NCBI GenBank assembly: GCA_964354135.1
Contig: CAYGZA010000051.1
Location: 1 to 26,562, forward strand
DNA length: 26,562 bases
Origin: CAYGZA01 sp964354135
GTDB taxonomy: Bacteria; Planctomycetota; Planctomycetia; Pirellulales; Thermoguttaceae
Reading direction: 5' to 3'
This document shows, piece after piece, positions 7,299 to 15,077 of the stretch (its first letter is position 1; every line of letters begins with the position of its first letter). The notes below the pieces were generated by a model. That model was not told the origin of the DNA and searched no databases. It saw only the letters and a program-made list of their open reading frames with translations. The translations under genes were made by a program, and so were the position numbers.

Positions 7299-8630
7299 TC
7301 ACAGATGCCACGGGCTGCGCATCGTGCGCGAGACGTAGCGATCGGCTTCCGGGTCGTCGACGAAATGCTCTTTTTCCGGGTCCCAGCGGACCTTGCGGCC
7401 CAGCCAGAGACAGATGTTCGTGAGGTGGCAGATGGTCGTGGAGCGGTGGGCCACCTCGACCGGGCAGATCGTTTCCCCGCGGGTGCGGATACAGTGCAGG
7501 AAGTTCTCGTGGTGGTTGTACATGCCGTCGGGGTTGTCGCCGCTTCGGTACAGGTGGATTTCGTTGGGGCCGATCACCGTGTTGAGGAGCCCCTTCGGCT
7601 CCGCGCTGAGCTGCCCGCGATCGACGTGGACCCAGCCCGCCGTGCCGACGTACTTCACTCCCATGAGGCCGACGGAGCCGGCGTCGCCGTAGATCATCTT
7701 CATGCCGCTTGAGTAGCGGCACTCGACCTTCCACGTGACGGCCGTGTCGTAGAGCCCGTCAGCGGGGAAGGTGCCGGTCCCCTCGACCTCGATCGGACCG
7801 GTGAGATCGGTACCCATGCCGAACTGGGCGCAATCGACGTGGTGGATGCCCCAGCCGGTCACGTGGCCGCCGGAGTAGTCGGTGATGAAGATCCAGGTGG
7901 CGGCGTTGGCCACGCGGATCGGCGTATACGGGGCCCAAGGCGCCGGACCGAGCCAGAGATCGTAGTCGAATCCCGGCGGCACCGGCTGCGGGGCGTAAAA
8001 CCCGGTGGCCGCGCCGCCCGGCGAGCCGACGACGATCGTGTGCAGTCGCCCGATCCGCCCGTTGCGGGCCAGCTCGGCGGCGAAGCGGAAGTTGTCGTAG
8101 GACCGCTGCTGGGTGCCGTGCTGGAAGACCCGGCCGTAGCGGCGGATCGTCTCGACCAGCACCTTGCCCTCCTCGATGGTCAGCGTGGAGGGCTTTTCGA
8201 GATAGACGTCCTTGCCGGCCCGCGCGGCGGCGAGCGCCGGGATGACGTGCCAGTGATCGGGCACAGCGATGGAGACCGCGTCGACGCTCCCGTCGGCCAC
8301 CAGATCGCGGAAATCGTTGTAGGCGGCGCAGCCCTTGTACGCGTTCTTGGGAAGCTGCTGGCCGTAGTGGACCTCGATCCGCTTGCGCGTGGCCTCGCGG
8401 CGGTCGGTCATCGGGTCGGAGACGGCGACGATCCGGGCATCGGCCATCGTGAGGTAGCCGCTGATGTGGCCGTTGTTCATCCCGCCGGAGCCAATGAAGC
8501 CGAGATTGATCCGGTTGCTCGGCGCCACGGTCGCGCCGAGTCCCAGGGCCGAGGACGGGACGATCCACGGCGCCGCGGCCGCAGCGGCAACCGTTTTCAG
8601 GAAAACGCGACGACTCGGTTTATGGTGCAT
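7299..8630 (-). CDS. Tat-exported Gfo/Idh/MocA-family oxidoreductase
   Basis: This 443-residue protein has a twin-arginine signal (SRRVFLK, residues 6-12, followed by an Ala-rich hydrophobic stretch). The Rossmann NAD(P)-binding loop GFIGSGG is at 44-50, the conserved EKP at 145-147, and GWGIHHVD at 259-266, where the family has its catalytic His/Asp region. These enzymes oxidise or reduce sugar carbons. Tat export means it is folded with its cofactor before crossing the membrane, as in glucose-fructose oxidoreductase. It is the middle gene of a three-gene operon, with 18-bp gaps on both sides. AAAGGAGG lies about 12 nt before the ATG. A plausible role is C3 oxidation of a glycoside, working with the ThuA protein and perhaps the DUF1080 protein at 24407-25147. 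The substrate is unknown. Confidence 0.9.
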   Translation of the reverse strand: MHHKPSRRVFLKTVAAAAAAPWIVPSSALGLGATVAPSNRINLGFIGSGGMNNGHISGYLTMADARIVAVSDPMTDRREATRKRIEVHYGQQLPKNAYKGCAAYNDFRDLVADGSVDAVSIAVPDHWHVIPALAAARAGKDVYLEKPSTLTIEEGKVLVETIRRYGRVFQHGTQQRSYDNFRFAAELARNGRIGRLHTIVVGSPGGAATGFYAPQPVPPGFDYDLWLGPAPWAPYTPIRVANAATWIFITDYSGGHVTGWGIHHVDCAQFGMGTDLTGPIEVEGTGTFPADGLYDTAVTWKVECRYSSGMKMIYGDAGSVGLMGVKYVGTAGWVHVDRGQLSAEPKGLLNTVIGPNEIHLYRSGDNPDGMYNHHENFLHCIRTRGETICPVEVAHRSTTICHLTNICLWLGRKVRWDPEKEHFVDDPEADRYVSRTMRSPWHL

Positions 8631-8648
8631 GATGCTTGCTCGCCTCCT

Positions 8649-10190
8649 TTACGACGTCTCGGAAACATTCACCCAGCGGATGCCGATCTTGCCCGCGGCG
8701 TAGCCGATCTCGCGCAAGAAGTCGCCGTAGACCATCGTCCAGTGCGAGTCCCGCACTTCGGCCAGGAGCTTCTTCCAGTCGCCCCGGATCTCGACGTCTT
8801 GCTGCGTGCGGCAGATCTCCAGCATCGGGTTGTCGCGGATGATCCCCTTGAAGCCGACCCAGCGGCCGGTGGCGTACTCCGGGTCGACGAACGTCACCTC
8901 CTGCCCGACGGCCATCTCGACCTTCGGGGCCGCGCCGGCGTCGGACTCGTAATGGGTCATGATCTTGGCCGGCTCGTAGCGCTTGCCGTCCATGCGCCGC
9001 GGGGCCGTGCAATGGGCGCAGGTCACGATCCCCCGGTGCGGGAACGTCGAATTGTGCAGGAAGACCGGCCTGCCCGCGATGTAGTGCAAGAAGACCCCCG
9101 CCGGGACGATCACAAAGTCCGACTCGCAGAAGGCCGGATAGCCCTCGTCGTTGAGCCAGCTCAGGGCCATGCACGGCGTGGTCTGGGCAATCGGCAGCAC
9201 GCCGCTCATGCAATTGCCGATCGTGAAGGCCGGGGCTTGGTGCTTCCGCATCAAGTCCCTAAAGATCGTGTAGAGGAGAAAGGCGTTGACCACGGCCGGC
9301 TTCCGGGTCGCCAGCGTGGTCCCCGGCAGGCCGAGGTACCGCTCGGTCCACTTCTCGGCCAGGGCGACAACATGGGCGTCGGCCCGCGCGGCCTGGAACC
9401 GCTTCACCAGCTCGTCGTAGCCGACGTCGATGATCTTCAGATCGTACTTTTCCCGGGCGACTTGCGGGGCGGCGGAATCGTACTTGCCGCCGGCGCCGCC
9501 GAGGGCCACGATCCGCTGCCCGATGAAGTTCTTGATCCCCGAAAGGGCCCGCAGGCGCCAGAGGACCTCCTGATAGTCGTCCACGCACACGTCGTGGATC
9601 GTGACGGGGCCGTGGTTGCGGGCGCTAGGGGGGGCGGCTTGCGGCTCGTCGCCGGTCTTGAGGTACCGGGTGCTCAGGGCCTCGTACCAGTAGTACGTCG
9701 GGCCGGCGCGATGGCGGACGAAGATCAGCGTGTCCCGCTCCGGCCTGGCGGCGAAGCAGGCCGTGAGCATGCCGCCCGAGCCGGTCGCGGGGTAGACGAG
9801 CACGACGTCGTACTCGGCCTCGTGGGCCTTGCGGGCTTCCTCGACCGAGGTGACGGTGGCGACGGGCAGGACCTGCAGGGGAAAGCCGGCGCCGGCTGCG
9901 AGGGCGGCCAATTCCTTCGAGATCCGCTCGGCTTCCGCGGCGGCGGCTTCCTTGGAGTTGATCGGGCCCCACGAGCGCCAGCTTGCCGCCTCGCGGCGCT
10001 GGTAGGTGGTATACATCAGGATGGGCTGGACCCGCAGCGGCGCGGCGGTAACGACCAGCGGGCGATCCGGGTCCCAGGCGTCGCCCGCGCCGACCGCCCG
10101 CGCGGCATGAGTGAGCCCCACGACCCCGCCGGCAACTCCGGCCGCGCTCAGACCGGCAAACTCGCGTCGGCTGATTGGAAAAGCAGACAT
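8649..10190 (-). CDS. Tat-exported L-fucose/L-arabinose isomerase-like protein
   Basis: The predicted 513 residues begin with a twin-arginine signal (SRREFAG, 7-13). The body resembles the fucose/arabinose isomerase fold. Its N-terminal half carries the alternating alpha/beta segment with DVVLVYPATGSGG, and the C-terminal half has CESDFVIVPAGVFLHYIAGRPVFL followed by a Cys/His-containing strand, like the FucI C-terminal lobe. Cytosolic sugar isomerases use Mn and two acidic residues plus His; I cannot assign the triad here, so catalysis is unproven. Start 10190 was preferred to an in-frame ATG at 10307 because it has GGGGAGGTGAAG directly upstream and puts the Tat motif at the N-terminus. It is the first gene of the operon with the oxidoreductase and ThuA-HEAT genes. 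An exported isomerase-like protein is unusual; a sugar-binding role is an alternative. Confidence 0.65.
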   Translation of the reverse strand: MSAFPISRREFAGLSAAGVAGGVVGLTHAARAVGAGDAWDPDRPLVVTAAPLRVQPILMYTTYQRREAASWRSWGPINSKEAAAAEAERISKELAALAAGAGFPLQVLPVATVTSVEEARKAHEAEYDVVLVYPATGSGGMLTACFAARPERDTLIFVRHRAGPTYYWYEALSTRYLKTGDEPQAAPPSARNHGPVTIHDVCVDDYQEVLWRLRALSGIKNFIGQRIVALGGAGGKYDSAAPQVAREKYDLKIIDVGYDELVKRFQAARADAHVVALAEKWTERYLGLPGTTLATRKPAVVNAFLLYTIFRDLMRKHQAPAFTIGNCMSGVLPIAQTTPCMALSWLNDEGYPAFCESDFVIVPAGVFLHYIAGRPVFLHNSTFPHRGIVTCAHCTAPRRMDGKRYEPAKIMTHYESDAGAAPKVEMAVGQEVTFVDPEYATGRWVGFKGIIRDNPMLEICRTQQDVEIRGDWKKLLAEVRDSHWTMVYGDFLREIGYAAGKIGIRWVNVSETS

Positions 10191-10219
10191 CTTCACCTCC
10201 CCGGAAAGCGCGGGCCAAA

Positions 10220-10254
10220 CAGACTTCCGAAGTCTCGAAGACCTCGGAAGTCTG
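10220..10254 (-). promoter_or_regulatory. 35-nt hairpin in the leader of the exported-isomerase operon
   Basis: CAGACTTCCGA (10220-10230) and TCGGAAGTCTG (10244-10254) pair perfectly over 11 bp. After one A/C mismatch, GTCT (10232-10235) pairs with AGAC (10239-10242) around a 3-nt loop. The element lies between the predicted promoter and the ATG, about 20 nt from the Shine-Dalgarno site, so it will be in the mRNA leader. It may control translation or be a copy of a dispersed repeat. Confidence 0.6.
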
Positions 10255-10316
10255 CGCGGCTGGCGCGGATTCCGGTCGTTCGTGGCTACAGGGCAAGCGG
10301 CCGTCAACCGGAGGCG

Positions 10317-10345
10317 ATTGTAGCGTGCCGCGAGGAGACAAGCAA
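10317..10345 (-). promoter_or_regulatory. Promoter candidate of the exported-isomerase operon
   Basis: On the minus strand TTGCTT (10345-10340) and TACAAT (10322-10317, 5/6 to consensus) are spaced by exactly 17 bp. Transcription would begin near 10309, leaving a leader of about 120 nt that includes the hairpin at 10220-10254. Confidence 0.45.
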
Positions 10346-10365
10346 CAAAGCCGTCGGCGTTCAGG

Positions 10366-10379
10366 AATCAGCTATCAGC
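10366..10379. repeat. Two-unit relic of the 4371-4510 heptamer
   Basis: Read on the minus strand these bases are GCTGATA GCTGATT, i.e. two units of the same heptamer that forms the 20-unit array 6 kb away. The flanking sequence does not continue the pattern. It lies in the divergent intergenic region 10191-10647. Confidence 0.45.
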
Positions 10380-10473
10380 TCCCAGGAAATCGGCAACTGA
10401 CAGCCCTCTCAGGGCGGCTGCCGGCTGAACGCCAAGGACCGAAAGCCCCTCCCCTTTGCTGCTTGGCGCCTTT

Positions 10474-10541
10474 GCGCGAAACCTCTTCTTCCCCTTCGCG
10501 TTGCGCCTGTGCGTGAAACCGTCTCTCCCTTGCGTGAAACC
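10474..10541. repeat. Three short direct repeats GCGYGAAACC
   Basis: GCGCGAAACC (10474-10483), GCGTGAAACC (10511-10520) and GCGTGAAACC (10532-10541) lie 37 and 21 bp apart in a low-complexity C/T-rich stretch. From memory, similar GCGCCTTTGCG...GAAACC strings recur between genes in many genomes of this kind; I cannot confirm that here. No gene or site is evident otherwise. Confidence 0.4.
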
Positions 10542-10593
10542 TCATTCGCCCGCTCATACAGGCGCCTTCTATCGCCGGCCCGCCGAGGCCGGG

Positions 10594-10599
10594 TATAAT
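10594..10599 (+). promoter_or_regulatory. -10 element for the beta-helix/glycosidase operon
   Basis: A perfect TATAAT sits in otherwise very GC-rich DNA, about 50 bp before the ATG at 10648. No good -35 hexamer is present at 16-18 bp, so the promoter may need an activator. It diverges from the promoter at 10317-10345. Confidence 0.45.
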
Positions 10600-10647
10600 C
10601 TGCCGTCACAGCACGTTTCCCGAAATCGCTCTCCTGGAGGCGGAATC

Positions 10648-12447
10648 ATGCGAAACTTGACCATTGCGATCCTTCTGGCGGTTGTGAGCTTCGCGGGTGC
10701 AGTCGACGGCGCGGCCCAAGATGGGGCCGCGACGGCCGAGTTCTGGGTCGCGCCCGGCGGCAGCGACGCAAGTCCCGGCACGGCGGAAAAGCCCTTCGCC
10801 ACGCCTGCCCGGGCCAAAAAGGCCGTGCGCGAGCGGATTGCCGCCGGGCTGAAGGCCGACGTGAAGGTCATACTCCGCGGCGGGGTCTACCGCGTGGGCG
10901 AGCCGCTGGTGTTCGGGCCTGCGGATTCCGGCACCGAAAAGTTCGCAGTCACTTACGCCGCCCATCCGGGCGAAAAGGTGGTCCTGAGCGGCGGCGTGTC
11001 GATCACCGCGTGGAAGCAGGGACCGGACGGCATCTGGACGGCCCGGGCGCCCGCGGTCAAGGAAGGAAAGCCGCCCTTCCGCAATCTCTTCGTCAACGGC
11101 CGCCGCGCGGTCCGGGCCAGGACCCCGAATCGCGACGAGAAAACCCCCGCCTGGCAACTGACGGGCGTGGAATTGTCCAAGGACCTCAAGCGGTACACGA
11201 TCAAGCTGGCCCCCGGACTCGTCAAGAGCTGGAGGAACCCCGGCGACGTGGAAGTGATGATCGCCGGCAACTGGGCGATCAACCGGAAGCGGGTCGAGAG
11301 CATCGACGAGAAGGCCGGGCTCGTGGTGCTTGCCCCGCCTCACGTCGGCGGGCCGGAGTACATCTTCCCCAGCGCGGGCCGATGGTGCCATTTCGAGAAC
11401 GCCCGCGAAATGCTCGACCAGCCGGGCGAATGGTATCTGGATCGCACGACCGGAGTATTGAGCTACTGGCCGCGGCCCGGCGAGGACATGACCCGGGCGG
11501 AGGCGATCGCACCGGCGGCCGTGCAACTGGTGAAGATCGCCGGCCAGCCGGGGCGGCCCGTGCGGAATCTGCACTTCCAGGGCATCGCCTTCGAGCACAC
11601 CGACTGGCCGGTGCCGCCGGGCGGGTACATGGGAATCCAGGCGTGCCACTACCAGACGGCGGGCGCCAACCCGAATCCGTGGCCGCGGGTCCTGGCGGCC
11701 GTCGCCTGCACATATGCCGAAGGTTGCAGCGTGGAAGACGGCTCGCTGGCCCGGCTCGGCGGCTGCGGGATCGAGCTGGCCGACGGCTGCTCGGGCAACG
11801 TGATCCGCGGCAACCGCGTCTTTGACGCAAGCGGCAACGGCATCAACGTGGGCGGCCCCGGCGCCGGGCCCGGCGTGCCGAAGAAGAACACGGTCGGCAA
11901 CAACCGGGTCCACGGCTGCGGCCTGGAGTATTACGGGGCGGTCGGGATCTGGGTCGGCATCACCGACGGCACCGTCGTCTCGCACAACCTGGTCCACGAC
12001 TTGCCGTATACCGGGATCTCCGTGGGCTGGCAGTGGAACCCCGAGCCCACGCCCTGCCGCGAGAACCTGGTCGAGTACAACCACGTGTACGACGTGATGA
12101 ACCGGCTCTGCGACGGCGGCTGCATCTATACGCTTGGTTTTCAGCCCGGCACCGTGATCCGCGGCAACCACCTGCACGACGTGCACCGCAGCCAGTTTGC
12201 CCAAGGCGCGCCGAATAACGGGATGTTCATCGACGAGGGGAGCAAGGGGTACCTTTTCGAGCAGAACGTGATCTATAGCACGGCGGCCGAGCTGGTGCGT
12301 TTCAACGCCTGCCAGCGCGACTGGCACACGTGGCGCGACAACCACATCGGCGAGGCGGCCGCGGTGAAGGAGTCCGGTAAGGAAACCATCGCCAAGGCCG
12401 GGCTGGAGCCGCCGTACCGGGAGCGGCTCACAGGAAACCCGCCCTAG
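10648..12447 (+). CDS. Secreted right-handed parallel beta-helix protein, possible GH141-like glycosidase
   Basis: This 599-residue protein has a Sec signal peptide (hydrophobic core about 5-20, cleavage near DGAAQ). The start of the mature part, FWVAPGGSDASPGTAEKPF, is the typical opening of DUF1565/beta-helix proteins. Strands and turns rich in NVIRGNRV- and NHVYDV-like coils (PbH1 repeats) fill about 370-560. Length and N-terminal layout resemble family GH141 (fucosidases and xylanases), but I cannot place catalytic residues, so this remains a suggestion. The start has TGGAGG about 9 nt upstream; the open frame extends further upstream without a ribosome site. A clan GH-A glycosidase gene follows after 56 bp, so the two probably form a polysaccharide-degrading operon divergent from the isomerase/oxidoreductase operon. 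Confidence 0.8.
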   Translation: MRNLTIAILLAVVSFAGAVDGAAQDGAATAEFWVAPGGSDASPGTAEKPFATPARAKKAVRERIAAGLKADVKVILRGGVYRVGEPLVFGPADSGTEKFAVTYAAHPGEKVVLSGGVSITAWKQGPDGIWTARAPAVKEGKPPFRNLFVNGRRAVRARTPNRDEKTPAWQLTGVELSKDLKRYTIKLAPGLVKSWRNPGDVEVMIAGNWAINRKRVESIDEKAGLVVLAPPHVGGPEYIFPSAGRWCHFENAREMLDQPGEWYLDRTTGVLSYWPRPGEDMTRAEAIAPAAVQLVKIAGQPGRPVRNLHFQGIAFEHTDWPVPPGGYMGIQACHYQTAGANPNPWPRVLAAVACTYAEGCSVEDGSLARLGGCGIELADGCSGNVIRGNRVFDASGNGINVGGPGAGPGVPKKNTVGNNRVHGCGLEYYGAVGIWVGITDGTVVSHNLVHDLPYTGISVGWQWNPEPTPCRENLVEYNHVYDVMNRLCDGGCIYTLGFQPGTVIRGNHLHDVHRSQFAQGAPNNGMFIDEGSKGYLFEQNVIYSTAAELVRFNACQRDWHTWRDNHIGEAAAVKESGKETIAKAGLEPPYRERLTGNPP

Positions 12448-12503
12448 GAGCCGCGATGCCTCGGCCGCGCGTCGGGGCGTCGCAGCAACCGGAGGCCCTT
12501 CTC

Positions 12504-14669
12504 ATGAGACCTTCAAGGCTGGTGCAACTGACTCTGTCTTGCGGCGTTTTGGCCCTCGGGCTTGGGGCGGCGCGTGCCGGTGAGAAAGCCAACGCCGCGC
12601 CGGAATTGAAGATCTCCGCGGCGAGCGTGGGACAGTACGAGAAAGTGGAGTTCTCGATTTCGCTCGGCGGCCAGTACCGCAATCCCTTCGATCCGGACGA
12701 AGTGGACGTGCGCTTGGAGCTGACGGCGCCCGGCGGCGCGAAGCTGAGCATTCCGGCCTTTTGGTGCCAGGAGCACGAGCGGCGGCAGCTTCCCGGGCGA
12801 GAGAAGAAGGCCGATTGGATCTACCCGGTCGGGCAGGCCGGCTGGCGGGCCCGATTCGCGGCGTCGGAAGCGGGCACTTATTCGGCCGTGGCCGCGTGGA
12901 AGGATACCCGCGGAAGCGGCCGCAGCGCCGAGGTCCGCTTCGAGGTGACACCCAGCCGGCGCCAAGGTTTCCTCCGCGCAAGCAAGAAGGACCCGCGATT
13001 CCTGGAACTCGACAGCGGCCGGCCGCTTTTCCTCATTGGGCAGAACCTGGCGTTCATCGGGCCGCAGCAATACGTCAACCTCAGCCGGGCGGAAGAGGTT
13101 TTCGGACAGCTCGCGGCCAACGGGGCGAACTTCCTCCGCATTTGGACCTGCTGCGAGGATTGGGCCACGGCCATCGAGGCGCGGAAGAGCGCTTGGGGGC
13201 GGTCCTGGGCGTGGAAGCCGCCGATCGCGCCGCTGCCCGGCCGCGAGAACGAGCCGAAGGCCCCGCGGTGCGTTAAGCTCGCCGGCCAGAGCGGCAGGGC
13301 CCTGGACCTGGCCCCGTCTCATCCGCTGGCCGTGCGCCCGGCGACGCGATATGTCTTCTCCGGCCGTGTCCGCACCGGGCCCGGCGTGAAAGTCCAAGCC
13401 GTCGCGCAGAGCACCTCGCTGGGCGAGCCGCTGGTCTCCGAGCCCGCCGAGACCTGGACGGCGTTCCGTCGCGGGCTCACCACGGGGCCTAACCAGCAGT
13501 GGATCGACCGGATCGTCTTGCGCTTGGATGGCGGCGGTGCGGCCTGGCTCGACGCCCTCTCGCTCCGCGAGGCCGCCGGCGGGCCCGAGCTGCTCTGGGA
13601 GGCCGACGTGAACCGCCCGGTGCGCGGCTACTACAACCAGCTCGACTGCTTCGTGGTCGATCGCCTTGTGGAAGCGGCCGATAAGGAGGGCATCTACCTC
13701 CAGTTGTGCCTCATCACCCGCGACGTGTACATGAAGTCGTTGAAGGACGACAAGGGCCCGGACTACGAGCAAGCCGTCCGCGACGCCAAGAAGCTGATGC
13801 GCTACGCCGTGGCCCGCTGGGGCTATGCCACGAGCGTCGCCGCGTGGGAATACTGGAACGAGCTCGACCCCGGGCTGCCGACCGATCGCTTCTACGCGGC
13901 GCTGGGCAGGTACTTTGAAGAGATCGACCCGTACCGGCACCTCCGCGTCACGAGCACGTGGGCCCCGTCGCCCAAGGACTGGCGGCACCCGCAGTTGGAC
14001 GTGGCCCAATTGCACCACTACCTGCGGCCGGGGTCCAAGGAGGGCTTTAGGGACGAAGTGGCGATTGTGCTGGAGCGGACGCAGTTGGTCAAGAAGCACG
14101 CCCCGGCGAAGCCGATCCTCCTGGCCGAGTTCGGACTGGCGGACGACAAGTGGGGCTTGAGCCCCTACATGAAGCAGGACCGCCAGCAGGTACACTTCCA
14201 CAACTGCCTTTGGGCCTCGGCGCTTTCCGGGGCCTGCGGCACGACGCAGTTCTGGTGGTGGGAGACGCTCGACGTGCAGGACGCCTATCGGCATTACAAG
14301 CCGGTGGCGGACTTCGTGGCCGACATCCCGTTCACCACGGCGGGACTGAAGGAGCTTGCGGCCACGGCTTCCAGCGAAGAGGTCCATCCCGTGGGCCTCC
14401 AAGGCAACGACCGGGCCTACGTGTGGCTCTTCCACAAGCAAGCGACCTGGCACAGTCAGGTCGTCGAGAAGAAGACGCCCGGCGAGGTCCGCGGGGCGAC
14501 GCTGGAAATCCGCGGCCTCAAATCCGGACCGTACCGCGTCGTCTGGTGGGACACGTACCAGGGCAAGCCGCTCCGCGAGGAAAAGGTCTCGGCTACGGAG
14601 GATCGCCTGCGCGTCGAGGTCCCCGCGCTCTCCCGCGACGTTGCCTGCAAGATCACGCCCGCGGAATGA
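12504..14669 (+). CDS. Secreted DUF5060 and clan GH-A glycoside hydrolase
   Basis: This 721-residue protein has a signal peptide (LVQLTLSCGVLALGLGAARA, about 6-25). Residues about 35-130 form an N-terminal beta-sandwich of the DUF5060 type (GGQYRNPFDP, FWCQEHER). A TIM barrel follows, starting near DSGRPLFLIGQNLAF. Two clan GH-A glutamates are visible: acid/base E453 in WEYWNELDP and nucleophile E542 in ILLAEFGLAD. A carbohydrate-binding-like insert occurs at about 260-370, between the first barrel strands. The C-terminal beta domain ends in a jelly-roll-like segment. Start 12504 has CCGGAGG 7 nt upstream; the ATG at 12456 is in frame but has no ribosome site and would displace the signal peptide. 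It is the second gene of an operon with the beta-helix protein. Substrate is unknown: the fold covers beta-mannan, glucan and galactan enzymes. Confidence 0.85.
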   Translation: MRPSRLVQLTLSCGVLALGLGAARAGEKANAAPELKISAASVGQYEKVEFSISLGGQYRNPFDPDEVDVRLELTAPGGAKLSIPAFWCQEHERRQLPGREKKADWIYPVGQAGWRARFAASEAGTYSAVAAWKDTRGSGRSAEVRFEVTPSRRQGFLRASKKDPRFLELDSGRPLFLIGQNLAFIGPQQYVNLSRAEEVFGQLAANGANFLRIWTCCEDWATAIEARKSAWGRSWAWKPPIAPLPGRENEPKAPRCVKLAGQSGRALDLAPSHPLAVRPATRYVFSGRVRTGPGVKVQAVAQSTSLGEPLVSEPAETWTAFRRGLTTGPNQQWIDRIVLRLDGGGAAWLDALSLREAAGGPELLWEADVNRPVRGYYNQLDCFVVDRLVEAADKEGIYLQLCLITRDVYMKSLKDDKGPDYEQAVRDAKKLMRYAVARWGYATSVAAWEYWNELDPGLPTDRFYAALGRYFEEIDPYRHLRVTSTWAPSPKDWRHPQLDVAQLHHYLRPGSKEGFRDEVAIVLERTQLVKKHAPAKPILLAEFGLADDKWGLSPYMKQDRQQVHFHNCLWASALSGACGTTQFWWWETLDVQDAYRHYKPVADFVADIPFTTAGLKELAATASSEEVHPVGLQGNDRAYVWLFHKQATWHSQVVEKKTPGEVRGATLEIRGLKSGPYRVVWWDTYQGKPLREEKVSATEDRLRVEVPALSRDVACKITPAE

Positions 14670-14739
14670 GCGAACCGGGCGCGGGCACGGGCGCGATGGG
14701 CCGGCTCTGGGGCCGTTGGAGCAGCTTCCGTGGGTTGGG

Positions 14740-14754
14740 GGCCCGACACGGGCC
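14740..14754 (+). terminator. Weak hairpin downstream of the glycosidase gene
   Basis: GGCCC (14740-14744) and GGGCC (14750-14754) flank a 5-nt loop, and TGTTTC follows. The stem is short and the T run is broken, so termination would be inefficient. It lies about 70 bp after the glycosidase stop. Confidence 0.3.
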
Positions 14755-14767
14755 TGTTTCGCCCCGG

Positions 14768-14830
14768 TCAGCAACCGCCCAGCGCCAACAAGCCGGCCAG
14801 GACCATCGCTCCGAAAAGTAGTTGCCTCAT
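14768..14830 (-). CDS. Candidate 20-residue lipopeptide ending at its lipobox Cys
   Basis: This very short open frame encodes 20 residues: Met-Arg, a hydrophobic stretch, and LALGGC as the last six residues, followed at once by TGA. LGGC fits a lipoprotein signal-peptidase II box, so a processed product would be little more than a lipid-modified Cys, with a 19-residue signal peptide released. A well-spaced promoter lies at 14890-14862, giving a leader of about 25 nt with GAAGG roughly 10 nt before the ATG. The frame stays open after the TGA into antisense of the glycosidase gene, so a nonsense-truncated lipoprotein is also possible. No family is recognised. The neighbours (glycosidase operon end, ThuA gene) are on the other strand. 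Confidence 0.35.
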   Translation of the reverse strand: MRQLLFGAMVLAGLLALGGC

Positions 14831-14861
14831 CGCACGAGACCTTCTGCCAGAGCCGAATCTA

Positions 14862-14890
14862 TCTATAGCGGGTGGAGGATGGATGCGCAA
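14862..14890 (-). promoter_or_regulatory. Promoter candidate for the short lipopeptide gene
   Basis: On the minus strand TTGCGC (14890-14885) and TATAGA (14867-14862) are separated by exactly 17 bp. The predicted start is near 14855, 25 nt before the ATG at 14830. The match is partial (4/6 in each box). Confidence 0.4.
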
Positions 14891-15077
14891 AGTTGCCCGA
14901 TTGTAAGTCCTCGCCGGGCGGAAGCCAATACCATCGGGCCGGTTGCACGGTTGGCCGGTTGGCTCCCGTTGCGGAAGGCCGAGCGGAGGTGGCCGGGCAG
15001 CGGTGGACAGGCCCGGGACGCCTGAGGATAATGGAGGCTTGGTCGGGTGCAACAACACGTTCGGCAAGACGCGGGCG

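Noticed and set aside
7839..10400. Long plus-strand open frame of 853 codons
   Set aside because: It covers the oxidoreductase and isomerase-like genes in antisense and crosses their gene boundary. No domain or ribosome site.
10456..10647. Upstream extension of the beta-helix gene
   Set aside because: The frame is open but crosses the predicted -10 and has no ribosome site; the ATG at 10648 has a Shine-Dalgarno and a signal peptide directly after it.
12513..14774. Long minus-strand open frame of 753 codons
   Set aside because: Antisense to the glycosidase, which has clear catalytic glutamates and a signal peptide.
14943..15077. Upstream extension of the Tat ThuA-like gene
   Set aside because: The added residues are Gly/Arg-rich and would bury the Tat motif; no ribosome site is present.
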